This document shows positions 56,601 to 64,000 of a stretch of DNA of 64,000 nucleotides, in pieces; positions within the stretch are counted from its first letter, which is position 1, and each line of letters opens with the position of its first letter. The DNA comes from Holothuria scabra. Lineage: Eukaryota > Echinodermata > Holothuroidea > Aspidochirotida > Holothuriidae. Both the position numbers and the translations under genes were made by a program. The DNA is taken from the NCBI GenBank assembly GCA_037179385.1, contig CM074190.1:10801206-10865205 (forward strand). The letters run 5' to 3'. Under the pieces are notes generated by a model. It had not been told where the DNA came from, searched no databases, and worked only from the letters and a program-made list of their open reading frames with translations.

Positions 56601-59600
56601 GCAAAACCTTTTTTCTTGGTGCCAGCAGATAATACTCGTGGTCCGCTTTGATGCATTGTCATATCAATGGTCCATTTTTCGGAGGAAGGACCGCCCATCG
56701 AAAAGCAGCCTACAGATGTGCCCTTCCGAGCATGTCATGCACTTATGTATCATTGTCTTGTATTAAATGGCGTAGTTTCAGATTGGCTGGGAAGCACCGA
56801 TACTATCAGACTATATGATTTTATTAACTTCGACTTGACATTCTCAAAAAATGCAAATTAACGTAAGTTCAAAAAGTGGGTCTCGCTTATTTCCTAAATT
56901 GGAGTGACAACTTCATCGAACCTATTCTCAGAGGCATAGCCAAGGCATTGATTCCGGGGGATGAACCCCACCCTCTATAAGCGAAGTTTAAAAAGTAATA
57001 TCAGGAAATTGGAAAAGAGTTAGCATAAACAATTTATTTCGTTTAAACAGAACTATTGCACCATTTAGCATCTGGACACTAAACAAAATTCACTACGTCA
57101 AACTCACTAACCGCCATTCATGACTCAATCCCGGCTACGCGTTTGCCTGTTCTATATTCACTGTTAAATTAGATATTGTACTATGTTGTTATCCAACAGA
57201 GATATACTCGACTGGAAATATGCAGAAAACCACTTTGTCCCGGAAGATAAGTACACCCATACTTTCTTTTGTTTAATAAGTTATGAACCTTTCTAAATAT
57301 AAAACATAACCATTTACTCGGTTCTGTAAAATAAATATTCTGTCGATGGAAGGAACTAATTCACACATTTTATACAGAGACGAGGCTAGGGGATGCCTTA
57401 GGGGTCCCAGGCTCCTAAAATTCATCGGCCCCAAATTCATGAATGTGAAACGCATTTCCATTTCAAAATGACTTGTTTAGACCCCCACTTTAGCTACGAC
57501 CTTGATTTAACATTTAAACAACTTACCTGTCCATTTTGGGTAATAGCTACTTTTTGGCCTGTGGGTGAAGACATAAAAGTACGAAGAAACGCCTGCGTCA
57601 TCAAACTGTTTTAAAGACTTCACGGCAGGTGTAACCCACTGATGATCGGTGATCATATTTAGCAAGTTTGTGGCCATCGTATATACATTGTTTGTCGTCC
57701 ATTCGGTGTATTCATACGTTATGGTATCCTTTATTACTGCGCTAGAAAATAAAACAACAGAACAAGATCTAAGCCAGTGTTTGAGGTTTATGTTTTATAC
57801 CCATTCAAAGCATCTATTAAAAGTCAGAGTAAATCGTTAGTGCCTGTGAAAGATAATATTTCATACACAGTTTAGATTTCGAGGAATGGCTTCAGTTTGT
57901 ACGAAAATCACAAGAACCACAACTAAGAATCAAATTACACATTCAATTGTATATATTCCCAAGTAAATGGGCAGTACAAGAGCTTTTCTGCCTTTTCTTA
58001 TTAGCGCAGGCAAAGTTTTCTGGAAAATACAGTTCCAGCAGAAGTAGGCACTATATGAAGTACCCATCTCCGAAACCGGCAAAAAGTGCTAGGTTCATCC
58101 GTAAACTTTTGAAACATAAAGCAAATTTACAGTAACCCTTATGTATCTCTTAATTTTTTTGTGATCTAAATCTACAGCAATTTCAAGCAGTGTTCATTGT
58201 TCTATATGCAGTACTGAATTGTGCATAAGTTACGTAACTTTCCAATCTCCACGTGCTCCTCCCTCCGTTTATAGACGAATCCGGATAGCATGCGATGGTC
58301 TGATTGCCATAGCTGGGGTCTTTCACCTAATTTAAGCTTTCAGTTCCCTTTCTAAGGCTGTACCATGGATGGTTGTTCACTCAAATGCCTCTTGATCCCT
58401 CAATTTTACTGTTATTAGGTTTTGAAATTACGTTTAAACAAATGAACACGATTTCAGGCTACTGTACTCCGGTAATGCTGACTAAAGTCACTACTTACTA
58501 GCGCTGCTTGAATTCGTCTATGCAACATATGCCCTTCTTTGGGCAGGGGGCTGAAGAATATGCCCACGGTATTTCCCACCTTTTGCAAGAAGCGACTAAA
58601 GGGAAATTAAATTTGAATTTAAAACATACTCAAAAAATAAATTTGAACTTTGAACTTATTATCGAGCTGACTGACACTATTATGACACATTCGTGTATGT
58701 GTATCCTTATATGTTATCTAACTAATTAACTGACTGACCGACTGACCGACGGACCGACCGACCGACCGACCGACCGACCGATCGACCGACCGGTCGGCTG
58801 GCTGGCTGGCTGACTGACTGAGTGACTAACTAAGTAACTAAATTACTCTATAAGACCTATACCAGTATGTGTGTCCTATATCTAAAATCCTTGACAAAAA
58901 TTATGGGACAAAGCAAGCAAAACAGGCTATGGACGCATCACCATCCCGCAATCCCCCGTTCAATGTTGCTGCAGCCCAAAGCGTCCTAAAAGATTGTCAT
59001 TGATGCATGTACCTTTGTAAAGAGTGTAGATAGAAGCCGGTACATTCTCACCCATAGGCGGGATTACGGGGGGCAAGTGGGTCACTTGCCCCCCCCCCCC
59101 CACTTTTTCCAGAACATAGTTTTTTACGTCTTAGTCTGGTTGCTTTTGCTACAAAAATACAAACCAAAACTGACAGAGCTATGCGAGTGATACTTAATTA
59201 AGTTGTATAATGTTTAAACAGGTCATATACTGCATTGAAAACTAAATAAAAACAATATTCTTTCAATGAATGTCTTAACGCTCCTTCTTTTCGACACGCT
59301 TCGCGTGCACCCGTTTTAAATATTTCAGGATTCGGGGTTACTTCTTGTAGAACACCTCTTCCATTGTCATTGACACTTTTCACCAGTGCCCGGGAGGTAC
59401 ACAGCTGAAGCTATACAGTAACTAGTGAAAGGGGGAGTCAGGGAGGCGGTCATCTACTGATCCCCTTCTCTGACCAAGTGCTCCAAAGCTTTCTGAAAGA
59501 ACGATGATCTTATTTTACTCTAATCTGGAGTTCCACCCTTTTTCGGCTGAAATGAAAAGGGCCCCCCTCCCCCCTTTCTCATATATCCATTATTGCTCTT

Positions 59601-62600
59601 TTGGGATGTCTCAAAACTAGTCCTTTTTTGTGGTGTTCTGCGCGTCTCATCACAGATAAGAACTCTATAAAAATCTTACGAAAAGGACTCTATAGGGAAC
59701 CAACGGTACGTTTTTGCTCAGTACAAATATCCTCAGGGGTCACCTTTATTGAGCTGTAGTGAAAAGGGACCGCTCTTTGTCTAATTTTATTTCAATTTCA
59801 CTATTGAGATGAAGTAAAAGTTCATTTACAGGTAACGGCTCTGTGAAAGTCACCTGAAAAAGACTATATAGGAAACCACAGTACGTTTGTGCTTCAGTAT
59901 GATTGTCTTTAGGGGGGCACCGTTAATCAGCAAAGGTTAAAAGTGGCCCATCCTTTCTCAAATTTTCATTTAGTTTCATTATTGAGGTGTCTTCAACGTT
60001 AAATTTTTCGGCGCGCGCCATCATAGACAAGGCCTGAATTCACATCATATGAAAAGCCCCCTAGCTTTCTGAAAAGAAGATCTGGGGCACTAAGGAGGGA
60101 GCCCCTGAAGAACCTTAATTTTAAGTAATCCATTCTCCCTCCCCGAACCCTCTGCATGATCTATTCTGGTCGACTTTAATCATATGGAGTAAGGATATAA
60201 TTGAAGAAAGTCAAATTGTGATATTTGTGTTCTGTTAAGTGCCCATCTTATGTAATTTAAAGTTGAAGATAAAATGCATCATTTAAATGCCTACAATTTC
60301 GTAAATACCCAGGAGCTTCCGAGGACTTCGCCCCTGGACCCCACGCCGTTAGGGGGAGCGATTCGGCGCCGTTTGGTAGTCTGCCCGAATTTGCTCCCCC
60401 ACCCCCCACACACACACTTTCAGAGATCAAATCCCGCTCCTGTTCTTTCCGATTCCAAAAGAACAAAAATGTGTATAACACATCTTGTACACACCACATC
60501 TTGTTCTGGCTCCACAAATCAGGCTACATGATTTAACATGTGATAGTGGGGTATTTATTTGCCGTTTTGCTACACTTAGCATATGGTGAATGGTCTGGGT
60601 AAACTCCCCTTTTCTCACCATGAGAGAAAAATTTCAGTGGAAAACGGCCTTTTTATTTCAACTGTTTTTGATTTTAGGGTAACCTTCATGTCATGATCGT
60701 AAGTATATTAGGGAAAATACGGGAAACATCCTTTAGCTGGTTAGTTAGTCAGAGTTTTACGCCCAGTGTCCAACCTATTGGTACAAGTCGAGCCGACCAC
60801 GGCCTTTGTTCCAGTTGTGGCTCACTGGTTTGTTTTCCCTACTCCATTGCTTCTGCTGAGCATCACGCGCAACAGCAGTAGGTTCCATTTTTAGAGTCTT
60901 TGGTATGACTCGACCTGGGAAGAACCCGGGCCTTCCGCGTGGGAGACGGATGCTCTTACCGTTAGACCAAACACGCGGCTATAGAAACATCATTTAAGCA
61001 GGGAGTTGCAACTCCCTGATTAAAGACACCTGAGAGAGGTAAAATCAGCTTGATTTCCCATGGAATGTTGACAATTGTAACTGTTATTTTAATACGCAGA
61101 AACTCTACTTGTTCAAATAAATATTCCTTTATTTTTTTCCATTCGTAACTGTTTGTCGAACTGTTAGTCTTCTAAATGACATACAAAAACAGTAGGAGCT
61201 ATAGTGCATTCACTTTTCAAGGAGTTGGGGGCCACAACTGGAAGAAAAGCCGTGGCCGGCTCATCTTAAACCAATTGGTTGGAAACTGGGACGTAAAACT
61301 CCATCTAACTTATTTAATTAACTATCCAATAAATTATAATTTCGGAGTCGTTACATTTGCACAAAGGGTAATTTTCTGCCATGGTCCGCGATTCGCGTTC
61401 GGGTTCGTGCATATTGATTTTCAGAGACTCCTACTTCGAAATATCACTAAATTTCTGTTGTAGGAACTTAACGTTACCTTGAAAAAGCTAAAAAGCGTTC
61501 GTTTAGCGTGGTAGTATGAAGGCTTAACCATACAAGTAACAATGAATATTAAAGCAGGTCTACATTAGCACCAGACTATGAAATAAAGCGACATGTAGAG
61601 GGGGTGGAGTAGGCAAGCTCTTATTAAGGGGCTATCCATTCCTTCGATAGAGATGTAATAAAAGAAAGCTGTCATTGGTTAAAGAAACACTTTTAATAGT
61701 TTAATGTTAGTTTATGTGACCACCTCTCATAAAAGCTCATTTCCCAATGATTATTGTTGAACTGCATCCAATGGCAGCAATTCATTTTATCTGTTAGTTT
61801 TCTGACCATTTCATAATTTGCTCATTTTTTCCGTTGAAATGAAAATTTCTTTGCAAAAGAGCTGAATTTAACGACTGCACTAGGATTCTAGTTAAAAGCC
61901 TGGGAAATGTCATTTCTGGCTGTCTGAAGGGTAGCGATTCTTCCAAATTTTATGCAATTTTCAATTTGTGGGACTGCTCTTTACCTTCAATGAATGTGTG
62001 GATCATATTGGTGGGTAACGGTGCTCCCCAGTTGTATACTAAACTGTAAATCCAATGGGCAGGACGTAAAACTGCATCCTCTCGTGGAACTTGTTTAAGC
62101 GTGGGGACAATGAGGTTACCCTTCACCACAACCACCTCGAGCACCCTTGCAATTGGGCAAGGTGCCCCTGTATTTGCCCAGATCGGTTCGGTATGTGTTC
62201 CCGTTGAGAGTGGACGCGGGCTCGTTTGATATATTCGGTACTGTTTAGTTTTTGTTTAGTTTGTGTTGGTTGTGAAAAGTGTGAACACTGTACATAGATT
62301 GTAAATATGGCAAGTGGACCCCGTCCCCTACCCCTCCTCACACTGTGGTTATGAATTTTGCGCAGGAGGTTTCTTTTTTGGCTAGTGTTTTTTATGTTTA
62401 AGTTTTTGTTGCGTGGCGGTGGTTTGATTTGGTGTTGTCTTTCTGTTTCGGGTGTCTGTGACTGGTCGGTGTTGGCGGGTTTTGTTTCGTTTGAGATGAT
62501 GTTTATGGTTTTCGTTTCTTTTGGTTATTGGCCATATTTTATTTATTGAACTAATATAGCCGTGTCTGTTTAGCATGTAAAAAGAAAACTGTAAATCCAC

Positions 62601-63382
62601 TGATAATTTGCTATTCAACTGAAGACATTGACACGTGCCTTTGATTTTTTTACAAACGTGCTATCCTGCAGAGAAATGTGGAGGGGTGCCCTCTATATAA
62701 CTCTCATGTGCGCCATTAGTTTGATTTGAAGATGTAATATTTTGAAAAAAAATACAAATAATCCCCAATTTATCGGAACATGTCAAGATCGGGGTTAGGA
62801 CGAATCGCGTAAAGATAGTGAACGGGGTTTGAAGAGTGTGCTTCAAATACGGGAAATTCGGTGCCTAATGAATTCACGCGACAATATTAAACTTTAATTT
62901 ATTGATCGCTTCACCGATATTGACTTACTTTAATTTGATCATTTCCTCACCTGGCTTTCATATTGCTTCCAAAATTATTTTGTACAAAGCCATTTAAAGT
63001 CTGCTCAAAAACGTCCTCTTCTATTCGACCCACGGAGTCTACTTGTGTGCCAATGTAGTGAAAGCCTTCATTTTTCGACAGTCCCGTTAAGTAAGCGACG
63101 GTGTCTATTCTTCTCCGACCGGTCTGGACGTCATGTAGCATTTTTTCAGGATCTTCTTCTATCACATCTCCGTCGATCACTGGACTGAACGAATATGAAT
63201 ACAGGGGTGTGGGAATATCGAGCTGCAGAAAGTCTCTAAAATGTTTTTGGCGAAGACATGACATGCTTACTTCTGGGTCAGAGTACTGACAACCAAGCTC
63301 GGTTTGAATCATGTTAAAAAATCCAAGAGAACTTTTAGCGATCACCCATGGGGACAGGGGAGATCCATTTTGAGTTATAACC
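50624..63382 (-). CDS. Neuroligin-like cholinesterase-family adhesion protein, 3' part (four exons)
   Basis: Minus-strand exons are 63382-62951, 57741-57527, 53195-53045 and 51359-50624, with phases 2, 1, 2 matching across every GT-AG intron: 1534 nt, about 510 residues. Upstream exons are outside the window, including the nucleophile-elbow region. Family marks in order are VITQNGSPLSPW, the C-x11-C pair (GCQYSDPEVSMSC), LRQK, PVIDGDVIEEDP, KNEG (acid position), TDHQWVTPAV, HMEELPFVFG (catalytic-type His), MTYWTNFIKSGNPNLP and KPKVRDFYR. A Thr/Ser-rich stalk precedes one transmembrane helix (MVIAVGGFLLLLNLIILGFI) and basic DKKK. A cytoplasmic tail of about 85 residues ends DIEFEV, a class II PDZ-ligand pattern. 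Neuroligins are postsynaptic ligands of neurexins; most lack esterase activity. The PVIDGDVI and KPKVRDFYR blocks favour neuroligin over acetylcholinesterase or gliotactin, but the exact paralogue is open. Confidence 0.9.
51712..51828 (-). repeat. Dispersed repeat, copy 2 (no U2 head)
   Basis: Reverse-complement copy of 44164-44278. Homology stops at the point where copy 1 continues toward its U2 fragment. It lies in the last intron of the neuroligin-like gene. Confidence 0.75.
53266..53480 (+). repeat. Dispersed repeat pair, copy 1
   Basis: Shares with 58268-58480, in the same order and orientation: TATAGACGAATCCGGA-AGCA, GTGGTCTGATT/ATGGTCTGATT, ACCATGGATG-TTGT, ATGCCTCTTGAT and TTTGAAATTAC-TTTAAAC. 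Both copies lie in introns of the neuroligin-like gene. Confidence 0.7.
55430..55910. repeat. CpG-rich block with overlapping open frames, probable transposon fragment
   Basis: Two overlapping minus frames of 113 and 119 codons and matching plus frames occur in a CpG-rich block containing TTCGAGAGGCTCTCGAA (palindrome) and CGCTCTCGAAAGCGTGCG. No protein family was recognised in any frame. The composition and the palindromes fit a DNA-transposon remnant in a neuroligin intron. Confidence 0.35.
58268..58480 (+). repeat. Dispersed repeat pair, copy 2
   Basis: Diverged copy of 53266-53480 about 5 kb away in the preceding intron, with the same block order and small indels. Confidence 0.7.
58718..58852. 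repeat. Graded tetranucleotide array (ACTA-ACTG-ACCG-GCTG-ACTG-ACTA)
   Basis: About 33 four-base units without a break in register class. The unit changes from AACT/ACTG at the left, to a run of GACC in the middle, then GGCT, ACTG and ACTA/ACTAAG at the right. The centre is GC-rich and both edges AT-rich. Confidence 0.85.
59554..60080 (+). repeat. Degenerate tandem repeat, period about 180-205 bp, about 2.6 units
   Basis: The units begin GAAAAGGGCCCCCC (59554), GAAAAGGGACCGC (59761) and TAAAAGTGGCCCATCC (59938). Units 1 and 2 then share ACTCTATAGGGAACCA/ACTATATAGGAAACCA, GTACGTTT-TGCT-CAGTA and AGGGG-CACC in the same order; units 2 and 3 share TTTCATT-TTGAG. It lies in an intron of the neuroligin-like gene. 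Confidence 0.65.
60735..60980 (-). mobile_element. Full-length tRNA-derived SINE
   Basis: On the minus strand from 60980, the tRNA-like head has an A-box region TGGTCTAACGGTAAGAGC and an anticodon arm TCCGT-CTCCCAC-GCGGA (CCC, glycine-like). The degraded T arm is CCGGGTTCTTCCCAGG. A body follows (CACAACTGGAACAAAGGCCG), then a conserved 3' segment (AATAGGTTGGACACTGGGCG, TAAAACT) and the tail CTAACTAACCAGCT. The T-arm defect argues against a functional tRNA gene. Confidence 0.85.
61195..61320 (+). mobile_element. 5'-truncated SINE, same family, opposite orientation
   Basis: GGCCACAACTGGAAGAAAAG, GTGGCCGGCTC, CCAATTGGTTGGAAACTGGG and CGTAAAACTCCATCTAACTT match the body and 3' end of the 60735-60980 copy. 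The tRNA head is absent. Confidence 0.85.
62225..62550. other. Strongly G+T-skewed tract
   Basis: For about 320 bp the plus strand is dominated by G and T, and the minus strand correspondingly by A and C. It is flanked by unskewed DNA. The minus frame across it translates to a His/Lys/Thr/Asn-rich sequence without recognisable family. It could be a retroelement piece or a strand-biased repeat. It lies in an intron of the neuroligin-like gene. Confidence 0.5.
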
Positions 63383-64000
63383 CTGGAAAAAAGGCCTGTC
63401 GAAAAATTATTGCAAAAAAGGTTAGAATCTGAAAATATTTCTAACTCAGTCGGTACCGTAAGTTACATAAGTAATGTTTATATTTTTGTGACAAGTACGG
63501 CAAAATTTCACATCTTTAAGATATAAGTTACCTCTGCCTTTCGCCGACGCTCAAGTTATCAACATAAAATTGAAGGTTTATAGTTTATTTAGACTGAAAT
63601 AATCATTAGTTAATGTAAATCATAGGTCATTATTTCTCTCAGGAAACGTTCGCTATCTTCAAAGACACTCACCAGTATTTTAGAATCGCTTTATCTGTTG
63701 ATAGAGTCCTAAATTTATTCGCAATAGCTACTAAAGATATATTCTATAGTCTAGTGTGGCTTTTCAGTGAGTATACCAAATGTAGTAGCTTTTTAAATCA
63801 CTCGACAGCATTTACCTCAAATATATTTGCGTACATTGTACATCAACTTAAAATCGTTTGTACCCTTCCATCATTCATAGAAGACACTCTATGTCCTGAG
63901 GGAAGGAATTTTAAAATTTTCACCGTCATCTTTTTTTCCGGGCCCCTTTGTCGAAAATGTGCATTTTGTGAAAGAGCATGTATCTAAAAACCGTTTACAC
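63383..64000. other. Intron of the neuroligin-like gene running off the window
   Basis: The exon acceptor TTTTTTCCAG ends at 63383. No further esterase-domain exon could be read in the remaining 600 bp on the minus strand. Confidence 0.6.

Noticed and set aside
58718..58852. CRISPR-like array
   Set aside because: It is a tetranucleotide microsatellite without spacers, in a eukaryotic intron.
60905..60980. tRNA-Gly(CCC) gene on the minus strand
   Set aside because: The anticodon arm is good, but the T arm lacks the TTCGA core and does not pair fully. The sequence continues into a SINE body that is repeated nearby without the head.

Overview
The window is nuclear DNA of a multicellular animal. 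It has intron-rich genes with GT-AG introns in conserved phases, many short dispersed repeats, tRNA-derived SINEs, hAT-like MITEs and a LINE fragment. CpG density is mosaic along the window, which is typical of invertebrate deuterostomes. The repeat style (TAGGCCTA-rich islands, SINE tails of ACTA units) suggests an echinoderm, perhaps a sea cucumber. That assignment is inference; no single base proves it.

Four gene models are supported by splice sites and unbroken codon phase. (1) CMC4, minus strand, 9232 down to 3242: two coding exons and a roughly 5.8 kb intron, giving a 65-residue twin-CX9C mitochondrial protein. (2) EFHC2, plus strand, 9836-29791: twelve exons, 743 residues, three DM10 domains and C-terminal EF-hands; a ciliary doublet-microtubule inner protein. 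CMC4 and EFHC2 are head to head with about 600 bp between start codons, so they probably share a bidirectional promoter. (3) A coiled-coil gene, minus strand, 41513 down to 31509: nine exons, 243 residues, best read as the synaptonemal complex central element protein SYCE1. It converges on EFHC2. (4) The 3' part of a neuroligin-type cholinesterase-like adhesion gene, minus strand, 63382 down to 50624: four exons with the C-terminal half of the esterase-like domain, one transmembrane helix and a cytoplasmic tail. Its 5' exons lie beyond the window. A possible first exon of a fifth gene (minus strand, 8415-8278) lies in the CMC4 intron.

Layout: 1-3.2 kb, repeats only; 3.2-9.2 kb, CMC4; 9.2-9.8 kb, shared promoter; 9.8-29.8 kb, EFHC2, whose introns hold MITEs, a decayed LINE, a 145-bp tandem repeat and a 1.2 kb hAT element; 29.8-31.5 kb, convergent 3' ends; 31.5-41.5 kb, the SYCE1-like gene, with a near-perfect 450-bp palindrome in intron 3; 41.5-50.6 kb, intergenic, with a U2 snRNA fragment joined to a dispersed repeat; 50.6-64 kb, the neuroligin-like gene, whose introns hold SINEs, a tandem repeat and a graded tetranucleotide array.

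The genes do not form a pathway. Two (EFHC2, SYCE1-like) fit cilium and germline or meiotic roles, CMC4 is mitochondrial, and the neuroligin is a cell-surface protein. The main curiosities are in the non-coding DNA: the palindrome tied to a hAT insertion with a perfect 8-bp target duplication, the U2-headed repeat, recurrent TGACCTTTGACC repeats, and a CpG landscape that looks like a footprint of gene-body methylation.
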